Assembly: GCA_965220205.1 (NCBI GenBank)
Contig: OZ244812.1
Location: forward strand, 2,232,001-2,296,000
Direction: 5' to 3'
Origin: G965220205 sp965220205
Lineage (GTDB): Bacteria; Chloroflexota; Dehalococcoidia; Lucifugimonadales; Australimonadaceae
Length of the DNA: 64,000 nucleotides
In this document: positions 25,267-33,101 of the stretch, piece after piece
How the letters are laid out: the number at the start of each line of letters is the position of its first letter
How positions within the stretch are numbered: position 1 is the first letter of the stretch
Made by a program: the position numbers and the translations under genes
Notes under the pieces: generated by a model
Database searches by the model: none
The model's input: only the letters and a program-made list of their open reading frames with translations
Told to the model about the DNA's origin: nothing

Positions 25267-26559
25267 CTACCAGGTCGCGGTCATAAGCTCCTGCACCTTC
25301 GGGTGGTCGACGAAGGAGGCCTCGGGCGGCAGGAGAACGTCAGTGGCGCGGACGTTGTAGATGTCCGGGTCGGACGCCGAGTAGGGCTCGACGCCGTCTT
25401 GGAGGGCCGTCATCTCCTTGAGCAGACGGCGGCGCATCTTGATGATGCCGATGTCGGTCGTGCCCAGGTGCTCGTTCATCCGTGGCGTGATGGGCCCCAT
25501 GCCCTCCTGCACCGAGAAGTCCTGCTCGCCGGTGCCGGCGATGCCGGTGAAGTTGAGCGTCTTCTGAACGCGGCGGTCGACCTGGTAGTCGTTGTCCTTG
25601 TTGCGCGCAGGCCGGTGCTCGGAGCCGGGCAGGAGCGCCGCGTGCAGACCTGAGCCGCGACCCCACGTTGCGCGGTCGTCGGCGGTCAGCGGGCGGTCGA
25701 GGCTCCATACGAAGGTCCACCGCTGACAGTGGAGGTCGTCGATGGGCACCCACGCATGGAAGAATTTCTGCTTGGCGCCCGACGGCGGCATGCCGTAGAA
25801 GGGCAAGAGGAACAGGTTGAACCGCCAGTAGAAGAGATCCTCACCCGTCTCGCGTCGAGCGCCGATCATCACGCCGTAGTCGGTGTCGTGCGCGAAGAAC
25901 TTGGGGTGCTGGTCGCGCGCGTGATAGATGTCCCGAAGGACGCCGCTGCGCCGGCCCTCCTCGAGCCATGCCGGGCTGCGGTGGTAGGCGTCCAACGACG
26001 AGTGCAGGAAGTTGGAATGGGCGGAGTCAATGCCCCCCTCGATGGCCTGCGCGTAGTTCGTCTCCTGGTGATTCCACGAGACGTACCGGTGGCTCTCGGG
26101 CACTCGCAAGTATTCGAAGTTGGGCAGTTCCGGCCGCAGGTCCCGGGGGCCCATGTAGGTCCAGCAGATGCCCCCTGCCTCGACGACCGGGTAGCTGACG
26201 AGCTTGATCTTCTGCTTGAACGTGCTCTCGTCCGTCTCGGTCGGCATGTCGACGCACTGGCCGGTCACGTCGTACTTCCAGCCGTGATAGGTGCAGCGCA
26301 GGCCGTCCTCCTCGTTGCGTCCGAAGAAGAGGTCTGCCCAGCGGTGCGCGCAGTTGCGCTGGATGAGCCCCACGCGGCCAGAGGTGTCGCGGAAGGCGAG
26401 CAGCGATTCTCCGAGGAGGGTTATGCGCACAGGCTCGCCGTCGGGCTCGGGAAGGTCGGGCGACTGGAGGAACGGCATCCAGAAACGGCGGATGAACTCG
26501 CCGGCAGGGGTTCCCGCCCCGATCCTCGTCAGCTTCTCGTTCTCTGCGATGGATAGCAT
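25267..26559 (-). CDS. Rieske non-haem iron oxygenase, alpha subunit, second paralogue
   Basis: The ATG at 26559 follows GGAGGAG and gives 430 residues. The Rieske ligands are C70/H72 (CAHR) and C89/H92 (CTYHGW), and the mononuclear iron ligands H181 and H186 (DSAHSNFLH). Each position equals that of the oxygenase at 13491-14783, so these are direct paralogues with probably different substrates. No reductase is adjacent. It follows the triple RidA gene by 65 bp, repeating the RidA-then-Rieske order of the first operon. Confidence 0.92.
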   Translation of the reverse strand: MLSIAENEKLTRIGAGTPAGEFIRRFWMPFLQSPDLPEPDGEPVRITLLGESLLAFRDTSGRVGLIQRNCAHRWADLFFGRNEEDGLRCTYHGWKYDVTGQCVDMPTETDESTFKQKIKLVSYPVVEAGGICWTYMGPRDLRPELPNFEYLRVPESHRYVSWNHQETNYAQAIEGGIDSAHSNFLHSSLDAYHRSPAWLEEGRRSGVLRDIYHARDQHPKFFAHDTDYGVMIGARRETGEDLFYWRFNLFLLPFYGMPPSGAKQKFFHAWVPIDDLHCQRWTFVWSLDRPLTADDRATWGRGSGLHAALLPGSEHRPARNKDNDYQVDRRVQKTLNFTGIAGTGEQDFSVQEGMGPITPRMNEHLGTTDIGIIKMRRRLLKEMTALQDGVEPYSASDPDIYNVRATDVLLPPEASFVDHPKVQELMTATW

Positions 26560-26624
26560 GGCTGCTCCTCCCGGCGATACGTCCGTCTGAGTATACGGCC
26601 TCGCGCTCCGCCGCCGGGGCGTGT

Positions 26625-27767
26625 TTAGGACGCGCAGGCGATCATGTGGAACTGGACCCGCGAGTGCCCGCGCACGCCGAGCTGCATCACCTGACGCGCC
26701 GGGCGGTTGGCGGGGTCGGGGAACGTGGCGGCCCACTCCCGGTCGATCACCGGCAGGTCGGCGTAGTCCTGGACGAGCAGCGTCATGTGGCCGATATCGT
26801 CCGCCGACATGCCGCCCACCTCCGCGAGCGTGCGGATGTTCGCCAGTCCGAAGCGGGACTGCCCCTCCGCGCCCTCCACCGGTTCTATGGTGTCGTCGCT
26901 GGCGGGGTTAACGCCGGAGACCCCGGAGGAGCAGAAGAGGTCGTCGATGCGCGAGCTCATCGGGATCGGGTCGTGGTGGCCGTGGCCAGGTATCTCGTGG
27001 TTGCTGCGCGGGCCGCCGAGCTTGCCGATCACCTGTATCTGGCACTGACCGCCCATGGGGTAACGGAACGTCTTGCGGGCCGCCTGGTACTGGTCGACAG
27101 GCCACGTGTCCACGTAGACGTCGACCATGTAGGGCTGGTAGTCGAAGTCGTTCAGGTAGACCCACTGGAGCACGACGTCGTCCACGCCGCCGCCAGCCAG
27201 CTCCATGAACACGCGCATGTTCTCGAAGCACTGGTCGGTCTGCGCTTCGGGCCCCTCCACCTGCTTGGACGTAGCCCGGTCCTGCGCGACTATGACGGAG
27301 GAAAATACGTAGTCGCCCATGCGGACGCCGTTGGGTAGCGGATCGCGGTGCGCCAAGCCCTCGACTTCGATACGCTGGCGGGCGCCGCCGATGACGCCGT
27401 AGGCCTGAAGCTCAACGGCCTCGCCGCCAGGCAGCGGATAGGCCGTCGTCTTGCGCGCGGGGCGGTCGTTCTCGTCAGGGAACAGCTCTAGCCAGCCGGG
27501 GTTGATGTGCGGGCGGTAGTCCTGCGTGTCCAGGAAGTTGGTGACGAAGCCGATGTTCGCGGTGGAGAGGCCAGCGTGCTCGACGAGGGCTCCGAGGTTG
27601 CGCCACGCCAGCGCAAACTGCTCCTCAGGCGTTGCTCCCAGCTTGCCCGTGCTCAGATCGACGCCGCGCACGCCCGAGGTGAAGAAAAGGTTGCCCGCCT
27701 TGACCAGGTCCGGCGCGGCGTCGGAGGCCGCAAGCCCCGGCAGGTTGAACGTCTGTCGCTTCGCCAT
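26625..27767 (-). CDS. triple RidA domain protein
   Basis: Starting at ATG 27767 behind GGGAGAGG, this 380-residue protein contains three consecutive RidA-like domains of about 125 residues. Domain borders are marked by EVEGLAHRDPLPNG and EIPGHGHHDPIPMS, versions of the linker motif seen in the two-domain paralogues. The expected arginine is present in domains 1 (ENDRPAR) and 3 (PANRPAR); domain 2 has DQYQAARKT, a rearranged site. RidA normally works as a homotrimer, so three domains in one chain could form a single-chain trimer. It lies between GlcG/HbpS genes and a Rieske oxygenase. Confidence 0.85.
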   Translation of the reverse strand: MAKRQTFNLPGLAASDAAPDLVKAGNLFFTSGVRGVDLSTGKLGATPEEQFALAWRNLGALVEHAGLSTANIGFVTNFLDTQDYRPHINPGWLELFPDENDRPARKTTAYPLPGGEAVELQAYGVIGGARQRIEVEGLAHRDPLPNGVRMGDYVFSSVIVAQDRATSKQVEGPEAQTDQCFENMRVFMELAGGGVDDVVLQWVYLNDFDYQPYMVDVYVDTWPVDQYQAARKTFRYPMGGQCQIQVIGKLGGPRSNHEIPGHGHHDPIPMSSRIDDLFCSSGVSGVNPASDDTIEPVEGAEGQSRFGLANIRTLAEVGGMSADDIGHMTLLVQDYADLPVIDREWAATFPDPANRPARQVMQLGVRGHSRVQFHMIACAS

Positions 27768-27868
27768 GTCCTCTCCCTCTGATTGCGCGCGCCGGCGTGG
27801 GCGCGGAGTTCCTTCCAATCATCGCCTCTGAGCGCGCCCAGCCAGGACGATGCCCCACGAGCACGCCC

Positions 27869-28288
27869 TCAACCGTCGAGCTGCATCGCTCCCATGCCGG
27901 CGCGCGCCAGCGCTTCGTCGCGCTCGCCGCCATTGCCGCTGACCCCGATGCCGCCAACGACGCGGCGGCCTGCCTTGAGCGTGAGGCCGCCGAGGAGTGT
28001 CGTCATCATCGGGTCGGCCCAGTCGGCGAGCGTTCGTCCGTCTTCCGTGATCTGCGCGAGGTACGCGTGGGTGTCGCGACCGATGAAGGCCGCGGTGTAG
28101 GCCTTGCGCATCGCGAGGCGCACGTCGGCTGCCTGCGTCCCGTCCATCCGCGCCATGTAGACCGGGTCTCCGTTCTCGTCGACCACCGCTGCGGCGATCG
28201 GTTTGTCGTCTGCTCCCGCGGCGTCGAACGCCACGGCAACGCCTGCCTTGGCCGACGCCAGCGATACGGACTGCTTCTGGTGCGTCAT
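27869..28288 (-). CDS. GlcG/HbpS (DUF336) family protein
   Basis: The 139-residue protein starts at ATG 28288, overlapping the TGA of the preceding GlcG gene as ATGA, so the two are translationally coupled and may form a heteromer. Core motifs are AAAVVDENGDPVYMARMD, MRKAYTAAFIG and LLGGLTLKAGRRVVGGIGV. The C-terminus ERDEALARAGMGAM is also shared with its neighbour. Role as for the other DUF336 proteins: haem or small-ligand binding, function in this cassette unknown. Confidence 0.85.
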   Translation of the reverse strand: MTHQKQSVSLASAKAGVAVAFDAAGADDKPIAAAVVDENGDPVYMARMDGTQAADVRLAMRKAYTAAFIGRDTHAYLAQITEDGRTLADWADPMMTTLLGGLTLKAGRRVVGGIGVSGNGGERDEALARAGMGAMQLDG

Positions 28289-28701
28289 GACAGGCCCATC
28301 GCGCTCAGCCCGATCCGGGCGAGCCCCTCGTCGCGCTTGGTGTTGTTGCCGCTCATGGCGATGCCGCCCACAACCATGCCGTTCGACCGGACCACAAGAC
28401 CGCCTTGGAGCGATGTGATCATGGGGTCGCCCCAGTCGTTCAGCGTGCGGCTCTCCGCTTTCACGACGTTGTCGCGGAACGCCACCGTGTCTATGCCCAG
28501 CGTCGCGGCAGTGTACGCCTTCGCCGTCGCCCTGCGAATCATGCGGGTCGCGGCGCCGTCCTGGCGGAGACAACACACCAGTACGCCGTGCTCATCTACG
28601 ACGGCAAGCGCGATGGGGTTGTCGTCCGGGGTGAGCGCGCCAAGGATGGCGTCCGCCGCGCGCTGGGCTTCCTCGAGGCCGAGACATTCTCGTTGAAACA
28701 T
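28285..28701 (-). CDS. GlcG/HbpS (DUF336) family protein
   Basis: The 138-residue product begins MFQRECLGLEEAQRAAD, close to the N-terminus of the first-operon paralogue at 15646. It has the core ALAVVDEHGVLVCCLRQDG, TAKAYTAATLG and LQGGLVVRSNGMVVGGIAM. Two adjacent cysteines (VCC) are particular to this copy. It is the first gene of the GlcG-GlcG-RidA-Rieske run. The 220 bp upstream up to the fic gene show no other gene. Confidence 0.85.
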   Translation of the reverse strand: MFQRECLGLEEAQRAADAILGALTPDDNPIALAVVDEHGVLVCCLRQDGAATRMIRRATAKAYTAATLGIDTVAFRDNVVKAESRTLNDWGDPMITSLQGGLVVRSNGMVVGGIAMSGNNTKRDEGLARIGLSAMGLS

Positions 28702-28925
28702 GCGCCTCCTCCACCGACCGTGCTCCCCAACGACAGACCAGCGGCCCGAACCAAGCGCGCCGGACTAGGCGCGCCGGACTAAGAATGTATCACGCGGCAG
28801 ACTCGGCCACCACGGGCCCCACGCCGTCATGCGTCAGGCTGGGGTCTCCCGGGATTCCGGGCTTCCGTCGGAGCGATGGCGAGAGATCGTCGGGAGGGCT
28901 GCAGCGCGCGATAGCAGTGAGCGAA

Positions 28926-30110
28926 TCAGGAGAGCGCTATCTCCGACTGCAACACGTCCAGCAGTTCGTGGGCGATGAACAGCCTCCGCGCTCCCGGTTT
29001 CTCCTGCAGGATCCCGGCCTTGACTAAACGGTTGACGACATTCCGGGCTCCGGGGTTGGTGATGCCGAGCGCCGCAGCGGTGCGCGGGTACGTGGTTACC
29101 GGTTGACGGAACAGTTCGTCGAGCAGCTTGAAATCGTTGCGGGTGGCTCCGCGTCCCCGCTCCTGGAGGAGACTTACGTACTGGTCGCGCAAGGCACGGA
29201 TGCGGCGGCTGCGCTCCAAGGTGTCCCGGGCCTGCACGCGCACGCCCTCCAGGAAGTAACGCAGCCACTGCTCCCAGTCTCCGGTGGCGCTCATGTTGTA
29301 GAGGTTGTCATAGTAGCGCGCCCTATCGCGTTCGAAATATGCGCTGAGGTAGAGCAATGGGGCAGGGAGTACGCTGCGGCCATGGAGAAAGAGGATGATA
29401 AGCAAGCGTCCGATGCGCCCATTCCCGTCCGAATAGGGGTGAATCGTCTCGAACTGGTAGTGGAGCATGCCGCACATGACCAGCGGAGGGATGAGGAGAC
29501 CGGCGTCGTTGACGAACTCCTCGATGTCGTAGACCAAGTCACGGAGCATATGCGCGGGCGGGGGCACGAACCGGGCCTGCTGGATGGGAGTATCCGGTTC
29601 GCCAATCCAGACCTGCTCCGTTCTGAGCGCGCCCGGATGGAGCGTGTGACCGCGCACTCCGTAGCGCATGAGCGTCTCGTGCGCGGCGTTCATCAAGCGC
29701 ATGGATATGGGGAGGTTCTCCTCCTCCATCAGCCGGAGACTCTCCTCCAACGCCTGTAGGTAGTTGTAGACCTCGAGGACGTCTCTCTGCGCCCGCTTGC
29801 TCGCTTCGTACTCGAAGAGGTCGGAGAGGGAGGAGACCGTTCCTTCGATGCGTGAGGAGAGGACGGCCTCCCTGCGCTTCAGCGGCTCCATGAGCAGTTG
29901 TGGGCTAGGGATCGTTTCAGCCACGCCCACGAGTGTCCCCACCGAGCGGTTCGCTTCGTCCAGCTCGTAGACCAGCTCGGCGGAGAGGGTCAGTTTCCTG
30001 GGCAGTGGCCAAGGGACGAACGCCATCTCGTTGGCGTGAGGACCGCTGCCGATGGGCTCCAGCCTCCCCGCGGGGCTGTTCCGCAGGGCTCGCATATTCG
30101 GGGAAGGCAC
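28926..30110 (-). CDS. Fic family AMP-transferase with winged-helix C-terminus
   Basis: The 394-residue protein has the full Fic motif HPYSDGNGRIGR (224-235), an N-terminal inhibitory helix of class II type SSRIEGT (85-91), and a C-terminal winged-helix region (TYPRTAAALGITNPGARNVV). Fic enzymes transfer AMP or other nucleotides to protein hydroxyls; the inhibitory Glu normally keeps them quiet. The GTG start at 30110 has GGGAG six bases upstream, inside the palindrome TAACGGGAGTTA. The C-terminal DNA-binding domain and the operator array ahead of the gene suggest it regulates itself. No separate antitoxin gene is seen. Confidence 0.9.
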   Translation of the reverse strand: MPSPNMRALRNSPAGRLEPIGSGPHANEMAFVPWPLPRKLTLSAELVYELDEANRSVGTLVGVAETIPSPQLLMEPLKRREAVLSSRIEGTVSSLSDLFEYEASKRAQRDVLEVYNYLQALEESLRLMEEENLPISMRLMNAAHETLMRYGVRGHTLHPGALRTEQVWIGEPDTPIQQARFVPPPAHMLRDLVYDIEEFVNDAGLLIPPLVMCGMLHYQFETIHPYSDGNGRIGRLLIILFLHGRSVLPAPLLYLSAYFERDRARYYDNLYNMSATGDWEQWLRYFLEGVRVQARDTLERSRRIRALRDQYVSLLQERGRGATRNDFKLLDELFRQPVTTYPRTAAALGITNPGARNVVNRLVKAGILQEKPGARRLFIAHELLDVLQSEIALS

Positions 30111-30113
30111 CTG

Positions 30114-30265
30114 TAACTCCCGTTAGCGTTTGGTCGTCCATTTAAACAGAACGCCCCGAGAGTTTCAATCAATCGCTGGAGTATAACGCGCGTTACTGTT
30201 TGGTCGTCGATTTAAACAGAACGGCCCGAGAGTTTGTATGGAGGTCGGCTGTGTAACTGGCGTTA
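30114..30265 (-). promoter_or_regulatory. 70-bp repeat array with three TAAC-N4-GTTA operators before fic
   Basis: Palindromes TAAC-N4-GTTA begin at 30114, 30184 and 30254, exactly 70 bp apart. The first two head repeats agreeing at 46 of 52 hand-compared positions; the third repeat is only the palindrome. In repeat 1 the - strand reads TTGAAA (30163-30168), 17 bases, TTAAAT (30140-30145), a good promoter 29 bases before the fic GTG. Repeat 2 keeps TTAAAT but has TACAAA as -35. The first palindrome covers the fic ribosome binding site. Confidence 0.75.
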
Positions 30266-30292
30266 CCTTCCTCGCCCCCGCTTTCGCTCGCC

Positions 30293-30928
30293 CTACCCCT
30301 GCCTTCTGCGGAGCTCGCTCCAGACGTCGTCGGGGCTCAGGCCGGCGTCGGCGAGCAGCACGAGCGTGTGGTAGACGAGGTCTGCGACCTCGCCCGGGAG
30401 ATTGGCCGCATCTTTCGTGGCCGCGGCCAGCGCGACCTCGACTGCCTCCTCGCCCACCTTCTGCGCGATCCGGGCCGTGCCGCTCTCGAACAATGAGGTG
30501 GTGTAGCTGTCCTCGGGGCGCTCCTGCTGTCGCTGGCGGATGGTGTGGAACAGCTCAGCCAGCACTGCCGCGCCATCCTCCGCGCGCTCGTACCCAGGAG
30601 CGCCGGCGAGGGGAGTGAAGAAGCACGTCTCCGCGCCCGTGTGGCAGGCAGGGCCATCGGCGCGCACTCGGAACAACAGCACATCGCCGTCGCAGTCCAC
30701 CTGCGCCGATTCGACGTGGAGGTAGCTGCCGGACGTCTCCCCCTTGTGCCACAGTTCTTGGCGGGAGCGACTGTAGAAGACCATCTCGCCCGTCTCGACG
30801 GTCCGCGCAATCGACTCGGGGCTCATGTGCGCGACCATCAGCACTTTCCCCGACGAGGCGTCCTGGCAAATGGCTGTGACGAGCCCCTGGGCGTCGAGCT
30901 TGATCTGCGAGTTCTCTGCGGTCGCCAT
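30293..30928 (-). CDS. hisIE: bifunctional phosphoribosyl-AMP cyclohydrolase / phosphoribosyl-ATP pyrophosphatase
   Basis: The 211-residue protein begins at ATG 30928 behind AGGAGAG. Residues ~1-115 form HisI, with SRSRQELWHKGETSG, the zinc/metal region VDCDGDVLLFRV and ACHTG; residues ~120-211 form HisE, with QKVGEEAVEVALAA and the ELADLxYH-type helix (here EVADLVYHTLV). These catalyse steps 2 and 3 of histidine synthesis. hisF and a HAD phosphatase-like gene lie directly upstream on the same strand. Confidence 0.94.
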   Translation of the reverse strand: MATAENSQIKLDAQGLVTAICQDASSGKVLMVAHMSPESIARTVETGEMVFYSRSRQELWHKGETSGSYLHVESAQVDCDGDVLLFRVRADGPACHTGAETCFFTPLAGAPGYERAEDGAAVLAELFHTIRQRQQERPEDSYTTSLFESGTARIAQKVGEEAVEVALAAATKDAANLPGEVADLVYHTLVLLADAGLSPDDVWSELRRRQG

Positions 30929-30950
30929 CGTTCTCTCTCCTACGCGGCCC

Positions 30951-31688
30951 TCAGGCGAACAACCCCGGCAACTCCGACAGCGATCCGACCGTGTAGTCGG
31001 GTCCGAGGAGCGTGACGCCGTCGGGAGTCGGCGTGCGTCCGGGCGTCTCCTGCTCTCGCTTGACCAGCACGGCGCGCATACCCGCGAGCTTGGCTCCATG
31101 AACGTCGTCGTAGGGCGAGTCGCCAACATAAAGCACCGACTCCGCCGCCAGCCCCGCCTGCTGGAGGAACCGAGCGAATATCCGCGGGTCCGGCTTGTAG
31201 GCCCGCGCCTCCTCGGACGAAACGACGCAGGGAAAGCGCCAGCCGTTGTGCGCGATGGTCCCGCGGAGGAAACGATCGTCGGCGTTGGACAGCACCGCAA
31301 GGCTGCGCAGCGCGCCCAGCTCGTTGAGCGCCACGTGTGCGTCGGCGAAGGCCTCCCGCGCGGAGAGCGCCTCAACCGAGACATCCGCGGCCTCCTCGGC
31401 GTTGCCCGGCAGGCCCATGGCGTCGAACGTCTCGGCGTAAGCGTCCCGCCACGCCTGCCAGTACGTCGCGAACGGCGGACTAGCGTCCGGGTTCGCCATA
31501 TTCGTGCGGCGCTTGCGGAACTGGACCTCGCGCTTCCCCCACTCGGCGTAGAGCTCGCGGCCGTCGACCGGCAGCTCCTGACGCTCGACGATCTCCACGA
31601 CCGTTCGCCCCCACTCCCCATAATCGTTCTTGACGAGCGTGCCGAACATGTCGAACGCGATGAGCTCGATGCCGTCGAGGTCCGCCAT
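30951..31688 (-). CDS. HAD superfamily hydrolase (haloacid dehalogenase-like)
   Basis: The 245-residue protein starts at ATG 31688, sharing one base with the hisF stop (TGATG). Motif I is FDMFGT with nucleophile D13, motif II is in LSNADD, motif III is the Lys of YKPDPRIF, and motif IV is YVGDSPYDD. The second residue after the nucleophile Asp is aromatic (Phe) rather than Asp, as in 2-haloacid dehalogenases. Between hisF and hisIE it could supply histidinol-phosphate phosphatase activity, but the dehalogenase-type motif I makes that uncertain. Confidence 0.85.
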   Translation of the reverse strand: MADLDGIELIAFDMFGTLVKNDYGEWGRTVVEIVERQELPVDGRELYAEWGKREVQFRKRRTNMANPDASPPFATYWQAWRDAYAETFDAMGLPGNAEEAADVSVEALSAREAFADAHVALNELGALRSLAVLSNADDRFLRGTIAHNGWRFPCVVSSEEARAYKPDPRIFARFLQQAGLAAESVLYVGDSPYDDVHGAKLAGMRAVLVKREQETPGRTPTPDGVTLLGPDYTVGSLSELPGLFA

Positions 31689-32542
31689 CAGTCGTGCGCC
31701 TCCCGCGCGGGGAGTCCGCGGGCGAGCAGTGTGCGCTTGGCGTCGGCAATCGTGAACTCGCCGTAGTGGAAGATCGTCGCCGCGAGGGCTGCGTCGGCGT
31801 GGCCGCCGTAAGGCCCGTCCGAGACCGCCTCGGCCATGTGCGCGGGGTTTCCGGCGCCGCCGCTGGCAATCACGGGGATGGGCACAGCGCCCGCGACGGC
31901 CCTGGTGAGCTCGAGGTCGTACCCATCGAGATGGCCGTCGGTGTCCATACTCGTCAGGAGCGCCTCGCCGGCGCCGAGCTCCGCCGCGTAGACGGCCCAC
32001 TTGACGGCGTCGATCCCCGTCGGAGTGCGCCCGCCGTGGATGTACACCTCCCACGTGGAGCCGGGCCCTAGGGCCAGCTCGTCTCTGCCGGGGTGGCCTT
32101 CGAGGAGCAGGCCGGGGTCCGCTCGCAGACCGTCCGGCCTGACGCGGCGGGCGTCGATGGCGATGACCATGCACTGGTTCCCAAAGGCGGCGGCGGCTTC
32201 CGCGAACGCGCTGGGGTCGAGGACCGCCGCGCTGTTCATCGAGACCTTGTCTGCGCCCGCGTTCAGCAGCTTGCGAACGTCGGCCGCCGTCCGCACGCCG
32301 CCGCCAACGGTCAGCGGGATGAACACCTCTTCCGACACCCGCGCGACCACGTCGATGAGCGTGTCGCGGCCGTCGGACGAGGCAGTGATGTCGAGGAAGA
32401 CGAGCTCGTCGGCGCCCTGACGGTCATAGAAGGCTGCCAGCTCGACCGGATCGCCCGCGTCGCGCAGATTGACGAACGACACGCCCTTGACGACGCGTCC
32501 GGCGTCGACGTCGAGGCAGGGGATGATGCGCTTGGTCAGCAT
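31688..32542 (-). CDS. hisF: imidazole glycerol phosphate synthase, cyclase subunit
   Basis: The 284-residue TIM-barrel begins MLTKRIIPCLDVDAG and carries both catalytic aspartates, in CLDV and in VIAIDARRV. Phosphate-binding loops LTVGGGV and IPVIASGGAG are intact. With HisH it forms IGP and AICAR from PRFAR and ammonia. It is about 30 residues longer than usual: most of the excess (about 22 residues) lies after AIDARRV, in a loop RPDGLRADPGLLLEGHPGRD and following. hisH is not in the window. Confidence 0.94.
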   Translation of the reverse strand: MLTKRIIPCLDVDAGRVVKGVSFVNLRDAGDPVELAAFYDRQGADELVFLDITASSDGRDTLIDVVARVSEEVFIPLTVGGGVRTAADVRKLLNAGADKVSMNSAAVLDPSAFAEAAAAFGNQCMVIAIDARRVRPDGLRADPGLLLEGHPGRDELALGPGSTWEVYIHGGRTPTGIDAVKWAVYAAELGAGEALLTSMDTDGHLDGYDLELTRAVAGAVPIPVIASGGAGNPAHMAEAVSDGPYGGHADAALAATIFHYGEFTIADAKRTLLARGLPAREAHD

Positions 32543-32611
32543 GGCGGTGAGCGGCGCCAACGGCCGCCGCTCACTATTGTAGCCCACCGGGAGGCGCGGC
32601 CCGAACCCGCT

Positions 32612-33007
32612 CTACCCGGCGCCGTGCGACAACTCGATGTGGTTCCCACTGGGGTCGTTGACGTAGAGCGAGTAGCCTTGCCCTTCGCGGTGTGGGCGGA
32701 TGTTGAGCACTGCGATGCCTTTCGCCTCGAGCTGCCGCTTGAGCTCCTCGGGGTCGTCAGGGCCCTCAATGGAGATCGTGTGGTGAGGCACGCCCGGACG
32801 GTCGCCGCCCGACGCGTCGAACAGCCCGATGCCGAATTCGCCGAGGCTCAGCCGGGCCACGTCGACCCCGGCCACTTGGTGGCGGTTGCGCTCCTCCGCG
32901 CCCAGAAGGTCCCGCCAGAAGCGGACTGACTCCTCGAGGTTGTTCGCGTTCAGGTTCCACGACCGGACGGTCTTGGCTTTGACGATGCCGCTCAGCTCGC
33001 TGACCAT
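32612..33007 (-). CDS. VOC family protein
   Basis: The 131-residue protein has the two-module VOC fold, with VRSWNLNANNLEESVRFWRD at the start, HHTISIEGPDD in the middle and LYVNDPSGNHIEL at the end, the last giving the typical His-Glu metal/ligand region. Function may be lyase, dioxygenase or binding. It lies 69 bp upstream of hisF and 94 bp downstream of the LLM monooxygenase, same strand, but no functional tie to histidine synthesis is evident. Confidence 0.85.
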   Translation of the reverse strand: MVSELSGIVKAKTVRSWNLNANNLEESVRFWRDLLGAEERNRHQVAGVDVARLSLGEFGIGLFDASGGDRPGVPHHTISIEGPDDPEELKRQLEAKGIAVLNIRPHREGQGYSLYVNDPSGNHIELSHGAG

Positions 33008-33101
33008 GACTGGCTCCTTTCGCGCCGCCCCGTCGCCACCGGCGGGCGGGTGTCCGCGTGATTGCGACCGTGATACTGGAATCGTGGTCGGCGGCAGTGT
33101 A

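Noticed and set aside
30114..30265. 70-bp repeats as a replication origin or plasmid iterons
   Set aside because: Only two full repeats, each containing promoter boxes in the right place for fic, and no replication gene nearby; an operator/promoter duplication explains them better.
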